64,000 nucleotides of DNA from Cryobacterium sp. Y29 (GCF_002929825.1 NZ_PJJN01000032.1:62001-126000), one strand, 5' to 3'; shown: positions 26,264-35,050, counted from the stretch's first letter. A program made the numbers and translations. Notes: generated from the letters alone by a model not told the origin.

Positions 26264-26287
26264 TTCTTTATATAGTTATATAAAGAA
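26264..26287. promoter_or_regulatory. 24-bp AT-rich perfect palindrome upstream of the Ehr-like operon
   Basis: TTCTTTATATA-GT-TATATAAAGAA: two exact 11-bp arms with a 2-bp centre, 141 bp before the first gene of the complex. It stands out sharply in a GC-rich genome and contains TATATA-like -10 sequence, so it may be operator and promoter together. The downstream ArsR protein is a candidate binder. Confidence 0.7.
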
Positions 26288-26427
26288 GTAATGAAGTTAA
26301 CTGCCTTGGTAGGCTTGCAGACAACCAGACGCACTGTAGAACCCGTCGCCTGCCCTTCACCCTTCGACTTCGCGTTCCCCAGAGAAGGCACCAGTTTCGT
26401 GAACATGCATGCACATCAAAGACTCGG

Positions 26428-26913
26428 ATGAGTTTCCTGCGATTGGCCACTCTTATTCGGCACGGCGCACGCATTGCCGAACCGGCACCGACTACCCCAC
26501 CGCTGTTTGCCGGGGCTGAAGCCTTTGGTGGCAGCGTGCAGGTGCGTTTCATCAATGCTGGTGGCTGCAACGATTGTGCTCTTGAAGTGGCCGCCGCGTT
26601 CGGCCCCGTCTACGACGTGGAACGCTACGGCGTTCGACTGGTGCCCTCGCCGCGGCACGCCGACGTGCTGCTCATCGTCGGCAGCGTGACTCGCAATATG
26701 GCCCAGCCCCTGCTGCGCACCATCGAGGCCACCCCCACGCCCCGGTTCGTGATCGCGGTCGGTGACTGCGCCCTACACGGCGGCGCCTTCCGCGACGGTT
26801 ACGGCATCATCGGGCCCGTTTCCGATTTCGTACACGTGGATATCGAGGTGCCCGGCAGCCCGCCAGAACCGACCGATATTGTGCGAGCCTTGCGCCGAAT
26901 GACCGGCCGATGA
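26428..26913 (+). CDS. NuoB/hydrogenase small subunit-like protein of an Ehr-type complex
   Basis: 161-aa protein of the NuoB/HycG family that should hold the [4Fe-4S] cluster nearest the large subunit. The cysteines Cys47 and Cys50 (GGCNDCALE) and Cys113 (GDCALHGG) align with three cluster ligands. The fourth, normally in a GCPP motif, is Ser144 (VPGSPPEP, codon 26857-26859). The cluster may be absent, three-ligated, or coordinated by serine. It is first of six overlapping genes and matches mycobacterial Rv0082 by position. The ribosome-binding site is weak. Confidence 0.88.
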   Translation: MSFLRLATLIRHGARIAEPAPTTPPLFAGAEAFGGSVQVRFINAGGCNDCALEVAAAFGPVYDVERYGVRLVPSPRHADVLLIVGSVTRNMAQPLLRTIEATPTPRFVIAVGDCALHGGAFRDGYGIIGPVSDFVHVDIEVPGSPPEPTDIVRALRRMTGR

Positions 26914-28922
26914 GCGGCATCGGTGCAGGATTGCTCCTGCAACTTGGCCTCGGCGCGCTGGCCGTGCTGACCGCCCTGACGGCAGCACCGTCTCTGCGGT
27001 CGCGAGCGGTCGGCACGCTCTGCACCCTCATCGCGGTGACCGGCTTTCTGACCGGCCTTGGGGCCATGCTCGGCGCCACCGGCGGCCTGCGCATTTTCAT
27101 TGTCCTGCCCATAGACCCGCTGTTACTGGCCCCCGATCGTCTCGGCGGCCTGTTCATGCTCATCGTCTCGGGTGTAGGCGTTCTCGTATCGCTCTACTCG
27201 ATGAGTTCCACCCGTGGACCCGACGCGAGCCGCACAGCGTGGGTCGCCATGCCGATGTTCCTGGTGGGCATGCAACTGGTGCCCGCCGCGACGGATTCGG
27301 TCTCGTTTCTGCTGGCCTTGGAAATCATGACCCTCGGCTCCACCGTGCTATTGCTGGCCGACCATGCCGGCCGGGCAACGGTCGCTTCGGCCGGTATCTG
27401 GTATTCGGCGATGTCGCAGCTGAGCTTCTTCTTCATCCTCGCCGGCTTCGCCGTGCTCGCCGCCGCCTCGGGCGGAACGAGCTTCACCAACCTGCAGGCG
27501 ATTGAACCTGTGCCCGCGAACGTAGCCTTCGTGCTGCTTCTGCTCGGCTTCGGCGGCAAGGCCGAACTGGTGCCGCTGCACGTGTGGGTGCCCCGGGTGC
27601 TCCCCGAAGCGCCCAGCCACGTTTCGGCCGCGATGAGCGGTGCCATGGTCAAAATCGGCGTTTACGGCGGCCTGCTGGTCTCTGTGCGACTCCTGCCCGA
27701 CGGCCCCGCCTGGTGGGGTATCGCGATCATGGTGGTCGGCGGCGCATCCGCTCTCTACGGTATTCTGCAGGCCTCCGTGTCAAGCGACCTCAAAGTACTG
27801 CTGGCCTACTCGACAACGGAAAACATGGGTCTGGTCTTTCTCGCACTCGGCGCGAGCATGCTGCTGCGCGGTTACGACGCGCAAGCGGCAGCGGATGCCG
27901 CGCTCGTGGCCGCCCTGCTCCTCGCCGTCAGCCATGCCGCGTTCAAATCGACGTTGTTCCTCGGCGCCGGCGCCATCATCCACGCTACCGGCGAACGCAA
28001 CCTCGACCGGCTCGGCGGGCTTGGCGCCCGCATGCCCGTCACTGCCGCCGCGTTCGGCATCGCCAGCCTCGGCGCTGCTGCGATTCCCATCACGAGCGGT
28101 TTCGTCGCCGAGTGGATGCTGCTGCAGTCGCTCATTCACGGCGGTCGCCTTGACGGAGCGGTCGTCTCGGTCGCGGCATCCGTTGCCATGCCCCTCGCTG
28201 TCGCTGTGATTGCCCTCACCGCAGGCCTCGCCCTGCTGACCTTCGTCAAGGCCTACGGCATCGCCTTCCTGGCCCGACCGCGCAGCGCTGAAGCAGCGGA
28301 GGCCCACGAGGTACCGCCGCTCATGCGACTCTCCCTTGTCCTCGGCGCCCTCTTCGTACTCGCCCTGGGGCTTCTCCCCGGCCCGATTGCCGCGCTCGTC
28401 GCGCACTCCGTCAGTGCAAACCCGAGCGCCGCCGTGCAGTCCGTCGGTCTCGGCGGCGTCTCGCTGCCGGGTATCGGGGCGGTGCTCGACCCGATCATGC
28501 TGGTCGTGCTCTCGGTCCCGGTGGCCATTCCGGTGATCGTCTCGATCATCGTGTCGGCCCGTCGGTATCCACATCGCACGGTCGCGCTGCCCTGGGGCGG
28601 CGGCGGCTCCCGGGCGAGGCCGCGCATGCAGTACACCGCGACCTCCTACGCCGAGCCGCTCGTGCGAGTCTTCGACGACGTGCTCAAACCGTCGCGCGAC
28701 GTGCAGGTCACCCACGTGGCCGAGTCTCGATATTTGGTGGAACGGGTACGGGTGGAACAACGAGTATCGGATGTCTTTGAAACCCGGCTGTATCGACCGG
28801 TACTCACCCTGTTCCAACGCTACGGAATCGTCGTGCGCCACATCGCCAACGGCAGCATCCACCGCTACCTGTCCTATTCTTTCGTTGCTCTTTTGATCGT
28901 GCTGATCGTGGTCTCGCTATGA
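26910..28922 (+). CDS. HyfB/HycC-like antiporter-type membrane subunit
   Basis: 670-aa multi-spanning protein of the NuoL/M/N, Mrp antiporter and HycC family. Key charged membrane residues are visible: Glu in FLLALEIMTLGS, Lys in GFGGKAELVPLHVWVP and Lys in HAAFKSTLFLGAG, as needed for ion translocation in relatives. A long hydrophilic C-terminal segment (about 560-640) precedes a last membrane helix. It overlaps the gene before and the gene after by four bases each. Position equals mycobacterial Rv0083. Pumped ion unknown. Confidence 0.92.
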   Translation: MSGIGAGLLLQLGLGALAVLTALTAAPSLRSRAVGTLCTLIAVTGFLTGLGAMLGATGGLRIFIVLPIDPLLLAPDRLGGLFMLIVSGVGVLVSLYSMSSTRGPDASRTAWVAMPMFLVGMQLVPAATDSVSFLLALEIMTLGSTVLLLADHAGRATVASAGIWYSAMSQLSFFFILAGFAVLAAASGGTSFTNLQAIEPVPANVAFVLLLLGFGGKAELVPLHVWVPRVLPEAPSHVSAAMSGAMVKIGVYGGLLVSVRLLPDGPAWWGIAIMVVGGASALYGILQASVSSDLKVLLAYSTTENMGLVFLALGASMLLRGYDAQAAADAALVAALLLAVSHAAFKSTLFLGAGAIIHATGERNLDRLGGLGARMPVTAAAFGIASLGAAAIPITSGFVAEWMLLQSLIHGGRLDGAVVSVAASVAMPLAVAVIALTAGLALLTFVKAYGIAFLARPRSAEAAEAHEVPPLMRLSLVLGALFVLALGLLPGPIAALVAHSVSANPSAAVQSVGLGGVSLPGIGAVLDPIMLVVLSVPVAIPVIVSIIVSARRYPHRTVALPWGGGGSRARPRMQYTATSYAEPLVRVFDDVLKPSRDVQVTHVAESRYLVERVRVEQRVSDVFETRLYRPVLTLFQRYGIVVRHIANGSIHRYLSYSFVALLIVLIVVSL

Positions 28923-29860
28923 ACGCCATCATCATCGCCTTCGTGCAGGTCGTCCTGTTCATCTTCCTCGCCCCGGTACTGATCGGGGTGATCCGCCAGG
29001 TGCGGGCCACGATCGAAGGCCGAGCCGGAGCCGGAATCTGGCAGCCGTGGCGCGACGTGCGCAAACTACTGGCAAAGAACCCGGTGCGAGCCACCGACAG
29101 CAGCTGGATGCTGAGGGCAGGCCCGGTCGCGCTGGTCGTGTCCAGCCTGCTGCTGTGCGTGCTGCTGCCGCTGGTGGGCACCATTCCCTTCGCCCTGGTT
29201 CCCAGCGACCTGTTCGTCATCGTTTCCGTCATGTTGATCGGCGTCGTGGCCCTCGCGCTCGTCGGCCTGGACGGCGGAACAGCCTTCGGCGGCATGGGCT
29301 CCAGTCGGCACATGACAGTCGCGGCGCTCGTGGAGCCAACCTTGCTGCTCTCCATCTACGCATTTTCGATCCCAGCCGGAACCAGCACCCTGTCGGTCAT
29401 CGTTGAAACCCGACTGCTCTCCCCCGAGGTGATCATCTCGCCGGTCAGCGTGCTGGCCCTCGTCGCCCTGTCGATCGCCATCATGGCCGAGACCGCCCGA
29501 CTTCCCATTGACAATCCGGGCACCCACCTTGAGGTGACCATGCTGCACGAGGCGATGATCCTGGAAGCGAGCGGGCGCGACCTGGCCTGGCTCGAAGTCG
29601 GCTCCTGGCTGAAGCTGGCCGCCCTGCTCGGTCTGGTCAGCAACCTGGCCGTGCCGTGGGGCGTCCTGACCGATTTCAGCGCTCTCGGCCTGCTCATCGG
29701 TGTCGTGAGCATCACCGTGAAGGTACTCGTGCTCGGTGTGGTGCTGAGTGTCGGCGAGATCTTCCTGGCCAAGGTGCGTCTGTTCCAGGTGCCGGAGCTG
29801 CTCGCCGGCTCGTTCGCCCTCGCTTTCCTCGCCGTGACCGCCTCCTACCTGGTCGCCTGA
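28919..29860 (+). CDS. HycD/NuoH-like membrane anchor subunit
   Basis: 313-aa membrane protein of the NuoH/HyfC/HycD family, which links the soluble arm to the antiporter subunits. The characteristic loop is ETARLPIDNPGTHLEVTMLHEAMILEASG (recognised in pieces ETARLPIDNPGTHLE and TMLHEAM), with its conserved acidic residues intact. N-terminal residues 20-40 carry the cytoplasmic basic loop (RQVRATIEGRAGAG). Overlaps the upstream gene by four bases. Equivalent to mycobacterial Rv0084 by order. Confidence 0.93.
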   Translation: MNAIIIAFVQVVLFIFLAPVLIGVIRQVRATIEGRAGAGIWQPWRDVRKLLAKNPVRATDSSWMLRAGPVALVVSSLLLCVLLPLVGTIPFALVPSDLFVIVSVMLIGVVALALVGLDGGTAFGGMGSSRHMTVAALVEPTLLLSIYAFSIPAGTSTLSVIVETRLLSPEVIISPVSVLALVALSIAIMAETARLPIDNPGTHLEVTMLHEAMILEASGRDLAWLEVGSWLKLAALLGLVSNLAVPWGVLTDFSALGLLIGVVSITVKVLVLGVVLSVGEIFLAKVRLFQVPELLAGSFALAFLAVTASYLVA

Positions 29861-29869
29861 GGAGCATCC

Positions 29870-30529
29870 GTGTTTGAGAACATCTACCCCCAACTGATCG
29901 GCCTGTGCGCCGGCGCCCTGCTGCTGACGAGCGCGCTCATGGTTTGGCGACACTCCTTGCTCGCATCGATTCGACTACTCGCCCTGCAAGGCATCGCTCT
30001 CGCCGCTCTCGTGGCGGTGATTGGGATCGCCGAGGGCGAGCCTGAGCTGGTGCTCGTGTCGCTCCTCATCCTCTCGGTCAAGGGCATCGGCCTTCCGTGG
30101 GTGCTCGCCTACCAATCCAAGGCATCAATAAAACAAATTCAGGAATCGCCCCGGCTCAACCCGACCGCTGCGCTCTTGACGGTCACCCTGTTGACCATCC
30201 TCAGCTATATCGTCGTCAGTCGTGTCTTCGGTCTCGGCGACAGCAGCACCGGTCATGCCGCCCCGATCGGCCTCGCCATGGTGCTCATCGGATTTCTGTT
30301 GCTGATCAGCCGGCGCCGTGCTCGATCGCAGCTCATCGGTTTTCTCCTGCTCGACAACGGCATCGCCACGATTACGTTTCTCACCAGCGGCGGCGTGCCG
30401 ATTCTGCTCGAATTCGCGTTCTCCCTCGACGTTTTGCTGGTGGTGCTTATTCTGCATGTATTCGCGAGCCGCATGCGCACCAAGTTCGGCGGCACGGCCG
30501 TCGATCAGCTCAGGGAGTTGCACGATTGA
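29870..30529 (+). CDS. HyfE/HycP-like membrane subunit
   Basis: 219-aa hydrophobic protein of the HyfE family (NuoK-related), with about six or seven predicted membrane spans. Segments such as ELVLVSLLILSVKGIGLPW and IGFLLLDNGIATITFLTSGGVP fit HyfE/HycP. It starts with GTG at 29870 after GAGGAG, nine bases from the previous stop. It corresponds to Rv0085 in mycobacteria. Its role in relatives is structural, between the NuoH-like and antiporter-like subunits. Confidence 0.88.
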   Translation: MFENIYPQLIGLCAGALLLTSALMVWRHSLLASIRLLALQGIALAALVAVIGIAEGEPELVLVSLLILSVKGIGLPWVLAYQSKASIKQIQESPRLNPTAALLTVTLLTILSYIVVSRVFGLGDSSTGHAAPIGLAMVLIGFLLLISRRRARSQLIGFLLLDNGIATITFLTSGGVPILLEFAFSLDVLLVVLILHVFASRMRTKFGGTAVDQLRELHD

Positions 30530-31977
30530 TATCTTTTATACTGTGGATTCCCCTGGTCGGACCGCTCGCCCTTGCCGGGTTCAGCCTGCTGCCGGGCACC
30601 TTCGCGCTCCGCCGTTTCGTCGGCGTCGCCGCGTCGAGCGCTGTCCTGATCGCCGGCCTGCTGCTGGTTAGCGCTGTGCTGAACGGTGCCGTGCCCGAAA
30701 CCGGCGGCGGCATGCTGCGCGCCGACGCCCTCTCGGCCTACATGATCAGCGTCGTCGGAGCGGTTGGCCTCATTGCAACCTGGGGCGGGCTCAGCAGCGC
30801 CGCATCCAGCCGCACGAAAGTTGCTGCCAGCTACGAGGCCCTCATCGCCCTGTTCCTGGCGGCTATGTCCCTCGCCGTTCTCGCCGACAGCATCGGCCTG
30901 ATGTGGGCCGCCGTCGAGGCGACTACCATCGCCACCGCCTTCCTCGTCGGTCATCACCGAACCGGTCGCTCCCTCGAGGCGGCCTGGAAGTACGTCATCC
31001 TCGGTTCGGTCGGCGTGGCCATCGCGCTGTTGGGCATCGGCTTCATCTACGCCGCGTCCGTCGGCACCGACACCCCGACGCTGTCCTGGCTGCTGCTCAG
31101 CCAGTCAAACCTCGGCCTCGACCCGGCACTCATCACCGCCGGCGGCGCTCTCGCGGTGCTGGGTTTCGCGACCAAGGCCGGCCTTGCTCCGATGCACAGC
31201 TGGCTGCCGGATGCCCACAGCCAGGCGCCGGCGCCGGTCTCCGGCCTCATGTCTGGAGTGCTACTCTCGGTCGCTCTCTACGCCATCCTGCGCATCCAGT
31301 CGATCACCAATCTCGTGATCGGCCCGGAGTTTCTGCGCATCATGCTCAGCGTCGGCGGCCTGCTCTCGCTCCTCGTAGCCGCGTCGCTGCTCATCCGCCA
31401 ACGCGACTACAAGCGGATGCTCGCCTACTCCAGCATCGAACACATGGGTCTCATGGCGATAGGTGTCGCCATCGGACCGGCCGCGCTGCCCTCGGTACTG
31501 CTGTACATTCTGGGCCACGGCCTGATCAAGGCGACCCTGTTCGTGATCTCCGGGCGCATCCTCCAAGTCGAGGGCACCCCGGTGATCTCGGACGTACGCG
31601 CCCTGCTGGTGCGACGGCCCGGCCTCGCCATACCGTGGCTCATCGCCATGGCCGCCATCGTCGGTTTTCCGCCGTTCAGCATCTTCTTCTCCGAAATCGG
31701 CATCATCATGGCCGGCTGGTCGGTGGGCCTCGGCGGCGTCGTCGCAGCCGCCCTCGTACTGCTGCTCGTGATCTTCGCCGCGTTCACCCGACTGACCGTT
31801 CAGATGACCATCGGCGCTCCCCCGGATGGTGTTGCGTTCACTCCCGACTACTCGGCCCACGGGCCACGCCTGCCGATCATTCTGGCCCTGGCGACGACGG
31901 CCACGGTCGCGTTCGTCGCCGAACCGGTCGGCACTCTTCTGTTGCAGGCCACAGCCGTTCTGGGAGGTACCAACTGA
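30526..31977 (+). CDS. HyfF/HycQ-like antiporter-type membrane subunit
   Basis: 483-aa second antiporter-like subunit. Conserved features: Glu in MWAAVEATTIATA, Lys in LGFATKAGLAPMHSWLPDAH, Lys in YKRMLAYSSIEHMGL and GHGLIKATLFVISG. I place the start at a TTG at 30526, overlapping the preceding TGA (TTGA) and eight bases after AGGGAG; the longer open frame back to 30097 is antisense-like noise. It corresponds to Rv0086. Together with the 670-aa subunit it gives the complex two potential ion channels. Confidence 0.9.
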   Translation: MISFILWIPLVGPLALAGFSLLPGTFALRRFVGVAASSAVLIAGLLLVSAVLNGAVPETGGGMLRADALSAYMISVVGAVGLIATWGGLSSAASSRTKVAASYEALIALFLAAMSLAVLADSIGLMWAAVEATTIATAFLVGHHRTGRSLEAAWKYVILGSVGVAIALLGIGFIYAASVGTDTPTLSWLLLSQSNLGLDPALITAGGALAVLGFATKAGLAPMHSWLPDAHSQAPAPVSGLMSGVLLSVALYAILRIQSITNLVIGPEFLRIMLSVGGLLSLLVAASLLIRQRDYKRMLAYSSIEHMGLMAIGVAIGPAALPSVLLYILGHGLIKATLFVISGRILQVEGTPVISDVRALLVRRPGLAIPWLIAMAAIVGFPPFSIFFSEIGIIMAGWSVGLGGVVAAALVLLLVIFAAFTRLTVQMTIGAPPDGVAFTPDYSAHGPRLPIILALATTATVAFVAEPVGTLLLQATAVLGGTN

Positions 31978-33506
31978 TGCGCGATGAGCGAACGCCGCAA
32001 GACCTGGCCGCCGATGACCTGGCTGCTGGTGGAACTGAACTGCGATACCTTAACCGTTCCCAACTGCCGAGCGCTGCCAGCGCACTGCTGGATGCCGGTA
32101 GCCGGCTGGCGCTCGTCGCCTGCCAGGAGGACGACGACGACTTTCGCATCGTGTATTCCTTCGTCGGAGTCACCCCGTCGCTGCGCGCAGACCTCTCGGT
32201 CAGTGTGCCGCAAAACGACGCCTGGATTCCCAGCCTCGCCGAAATATCCTTGTCAGCGGGCAACTTCGAACGCGAAATACGCGACCTGTACGGTATCGTT
32301 CCCCGCAACCACCCGCAGCCCCACCGTCTGGTGCGCCACGGCCACTGGCCGCGCGGCTGGTACCCGATGCTGCGCGCCAATGCCGTCGTACCGGAGTTCG
32401 AGCCCGACGTTGAGTCGTTTCCGTTCGTGCCGGTGGAAGGCCCCGGCGTCTACGAAATCGCGGTCGGCCCGATCCACGCCGGCATCATCGAGCCCGGTCA
32501 CTTTCGGTTCTCGGTCGTGGGTGAAACCATCGTGCGTATGGAAGCCCGCCAGTGGTACCTGCATCGCGGTGTCGAGAAAGTGTTCGAGGGCAAGACCGCT
32601 GCCGAGGGCGTGCTTTTGGCCGAACAGATCAGCGGTGACACCGCCGTCGGTCACTCCCTCGCTTTTGTCATGGCTGTCGAGCAGGCAGGCGGTATCGAGG
32701 TCTCGGAGCCGGACCGGCTACTGCGTGCCCTGCTACTGGAGCTCGAACGCCTCTACAACCATGTGACCGACCTCGGCTCGCTCGCCAACGACGTGGGCTT
32801 CGGCATCATCGACGCGCACGCGCAGGGCCTGCGTGAGCAACTGATGCGCATCAACAAGTCGGTCACCGGGCATCGTCTGCTGCGCGGCGCTCTCAGCGTC
32901 GGCGGCACGCGCGTGACCGCTCTCCCCGCTGCCGCCGAGCTCGCCCAAGTGAGCGCGGCCGTGGCCGAACTGGTCGGCATCACTCTCGGCCATGCCATCG
33001 TGCGTGGTCGCTTCACCGGAACAGCCCGGTTGTCCCGGGCACAGGCCCTCACGATTGGAACGCTCGGCTACGTCGCTCGCGCGTCGGGTATCGCTTCCGA
33101 TGCGCGCTTGGAGCATCCGTTCGTCAACCTCGGCGAAGTCTTCCACGTCGTCACCGAGGAGGGTGGCGATGTCCTCGCGCGGTACAACGTGCGCGCCCGT
33201 GAGGTGGAGGTCTCCACCGCCCTCGCCGTGGATCTGCTGCGGCGATTGCACGGCCACACCGGAACAACGTCGATCGTGAATCCGACGTCGGCCGGCACCG
33301 GGATGGGCCTGATCGAGGCGTGGCGCGGAACCGCCACCCATCGGGTCGAACTCGCCGCAAACGGCACTCTCGCCCGGGTGAAAATCGTCGACCCGTCGTT
33401 CTTCAACTGGCCCGCCGTACCGGACGCCCTGTCGGAGACGATCGTTCCTGACTTTCCGCTGGCCAACAAGAGCTTCAACCTCTCCTACGCCGGAAACGAC
33501 CTGTAG
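31977..33506 (+). CDS. HycE-like large subunit (NuoC-NuoD fusion) without Ni-binding cysteines
   Basis: 509-aa fusion. Residues about 1-135 are NuoC-like (NFEREIRDLYGIVPRNHPQPHR) and about 145-509 NuoD/hydrogenase-large-subunit-like. In [NiFe] enzymes the first ligand motif is ICGIC; here it is ISGDT, with Ser219 and Thr222 in place of the cysteines. The C-terminal DPCxxC is DPSFFN, with Ser474 and Asn477. It cannot bind a NiFe centre in the known way. It starts one base inside the previous stop, after GGGAGGT. Equivalent to Rv0087 by order. The substrate is unknown; quinone or a redox partner is possible. Confidence 0.93.
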   Translation: MRDERTPQDLAADDLAAGGTELRYLNRSQLPSAASALLDAGSRLALVACQEDDDDFRIVYSFVGVTPSLRADLSVSVPQNDAWIPSLAEISLSAGNFEREIRDLYGIVPRNHPQPHRLVRHGHWPRGWYPMLRANAVVPEFEPDVESFPFVPVEGPGVYEIAVGPIHAGIIEPGHFRFSVVGETIVRMEARQWYLHRGVEKVFEGKTAAEGVLLAEQISGDTAVGHSLAFVMAVEQAGGIEVSEPDRLLRALLLELERLYNHVTDLGSLANDVGFGIIDAHAQGLREQLMRINKSVTGHRLLRGALSVGGTRVTALPAAAELAQVSAAVAELVGITLGHAIVRGRFTGTARLSRAQALTIGTLGYVARASGIASDARLEHPFVNLGEVFHVVTEEGGDVLARYNVRAREVEVSTALAVDLLRRLHGHTGTTSIVNPTSAGTGMGLIEAWRGTATHRVELAANGTLARVKIVDPSFFNWPAVPDALSETIVPDFPLANKSFNLSYAGNDL

Positions 33507-33579
33507 GCCGGCCCTACGTGATGCTCCTCTAGTTGTCAATTGGTGTTTTGGGTTTCTTTTTGCTCATGGAGCCAGTCCC

Positions 33580-33933
33580 TCAGAGTAAGCCCGGCCCCAA
33601 CAGGATGATCGCCACGAGAAGTGTCGCGAGGGCCGCCATTATCGCGATTATCCGCTGACCCGATTGCAGGAGGAAGAAACAGGCTGCGGCCGGTACCAGG
33701 ATTCCTGCTACAGCTCCGATGACAAAAAGGGCGATGTAGTCCGCTCGCGGATAATCCGGATCACTGGATGACCCAAAGTCGATGAACTCCAGCCGAATGG
33801 ACACAAGACATCCGATGGTGACCAAGATGCCCACCACAGTGACAATGACGCAGGCGACCACGACCACAGTCGCTATCAAGGGCGACCGCGGCTTCTTGTC
33901 GGCAGAAGTCACCGTTTGGTTATCGAGTCGCAT
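33580..33933 (-). CDS. Small hypothetical membrane protein
   Basis: 117 aa from the ATG at 33933 (an earlier ATG at 33975 is possible). A charged N-terminus is followed by two or three hydrophobic segments: LIATVVVVACVIVTVVGILV, ALFVIGAVAGILVPAAACFF and IIAIMAALATLLVAIILLGPG. It resembles generic actinobacterial small membrane proteins and I do not recognise a family. It overlaps the end of the PKD-like gene by 25 bases in another frame. No clear ribosome-binding site; codon use is less GC-biased than neighbouring genes. Confidence 0.55.
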   Translation of the reverse strand: MRLDNQTVTSADKKPRSPLIATVVVVACVIVTVVGILVTIGCLVSIRLEFIDFGSSSDPDYPRADYIALFVIGAVAGILVPAAACFFLLQSGQRIIAIMAALATLLVAIILLGPGLL

Positions 33934-34470
33934 GCAGAAATCGGACGTCCACCGCTGAGCTTCCCCGTCATACACAACTGGGTAGCGCCACGCATCAGAC
34001 CTAGATCACTCGACTTCACATGTATTACTTGATCGAGGAGGCCATCGCCATTGACGTCTTCTTCACGCGCACTAGTCTCCCTCGCCGGGGCACCGCTTGG
34101 GCCCAGCCGAAGCGTCGACGGAGCCACATCCGTTGCGTCAAAAGTGGCGGACGACAGCAAAGCGACCGGGGTGATCGTCCTCTCAGAACTGGTCAGAGGC
34201 ACAGTGATGCTGGAGCCCTGCAGAGCCGGATCTGTATCGGCGGTCGAAATGTACCAGTCATAACTGACGATGCTCCCATCGGCGTCCGTCGACGCAGAAG
34301 CGTCAAGAATGAGGGTGTCACCCTCGACTTTGGGATTAATGATGGCCGTCGGCACCAGGTTCGGCAGGCACAGCTTCCACACGGAAGCTCCCGGAACCAA
34401 CGGGCACAACGGGCACAACGCTGATGCTCGTTGCGACACTCACAAAAAGTCGCCATCGACTAATATTCAT
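33909..34470 (-). pseudogene. Secreted PKD-like protein with apparent frameshift
   Basis: A frame starting at ATG 34470, preceded by GGAAGGGG, encodes a signal-peptide-like start (MNISRWRLFVSVATS). The rest of the homologous-looking protein continues in a different frame (stop 33909): PTAIINPKVEGDTLILDASAS, a PKD-type segment DADGSIVSYDWY, and DVNGDGLLDQV, which looks like a calcium-binding repeat. The shift must lie between about 34380 and 34440, where GGGCACAAC is repeated in tandem. It could be a real frameshift, phase variation or a sequencing error. Stated as pseudogene with that caution. Confidence 0.5.
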
Positions 34471-34472
34471 GT

Positions 34473-34760
34473 CTATCCCCTTCCACCGACATGGGTAAGC
34501 GCATCATCTTCACTTACCGCGAACCATTGGGAGGGTAACGGCTCTGAGAACTCGGCGACAAGCGTTCCGGCCCAATTGGGGGCATCGCAGGAGCAAGAGG
34601 GTATTGGGGCCATCAACGCGTTCGGCGGCGTGAAGCAGTCCTGCTCCGGTCGTGAGATGCGTCCGATCGGTTCGCCAACAGCTTCACGCTCCTGCGACTT
34701 TAGTCGAGACATGCTCCCGCTGACCCATGTTCCAGATGGAGGGATCGAGCAACAAACCAT
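34473..34760 (-). CDS. Hypothetical small protein, weakly supported
   Basis: 95 aa from ATG 34760, with AGAGGA about ten bases upstream; its stop overlaps the ribosome-binding site of the PKD-like gene. It has five cysteines, three of them clustered (PSCSCDAPNWAGTL and QDCFTPP) and the segment EPLPSQWFAVSEDD. No family recognised. Support is only the ribosome-binding site and tight spacing to the next gene; it could be non-coding. Confidence 0.3.
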   Translation of the reverse strand: MVCCSIPPSGTWVSGSMSRLKSQEREAVGEPIGRISRPEQDCFTPPNALMAPIPSCSCDAPNWAGTLVAEFSEPLPSQWFAVSEDDALTHVGGRG

Positions 34761-35050
34761 CAGCCGGTCCTCTGCTCGTCTATAGCCCGGGCGCTGAGTG
34801 TCACCTCGCACATTCGCAGTCCCTCGTCGGGGACGCGACACCCAAGAAGCCATGGACGCGACGGCTAGACTTGATCTGTCTCAGGCTCACGAGTTTGGGT
34901 CAACTGGCCGAGGGTGCCGAGGGCGTGCTTGGCGGCAAGGAACGTCTGCGCGTCGACGGTCCTAGACTGCAATTCGATCTGCAACGTCGTTGGCCGCCAT
35001 ACAGGGCTCCAGTTCGGGCCCGCGTGAGGGGGCTGGACCGCGGCGACGCG
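34761..35050. other. Region without a supportable gene
   Basis: 290 bp downstream of the ArsR gene. Open frames on both strands look like noise: no ribosome-binding sites, arginine/serine-rich translations. I see no clear hairpin or repeat. It may contain eroded sequence. Confidence 0.4.

Noticed and set aside
27780-28862. 360-aa minus-strand open frame under the HyfB-like gene
   Set aside because: Charged low-complexity translation that mirrors a membrane protein on the other strand.
26428-33506. Functional [NiFe] hydrogenase / formate hydrogenlyase
   Set aside because: All four Ni-ligand cysteines are replaced and no maturation (hyp) genes or formate dehydrogenase are present in the window.
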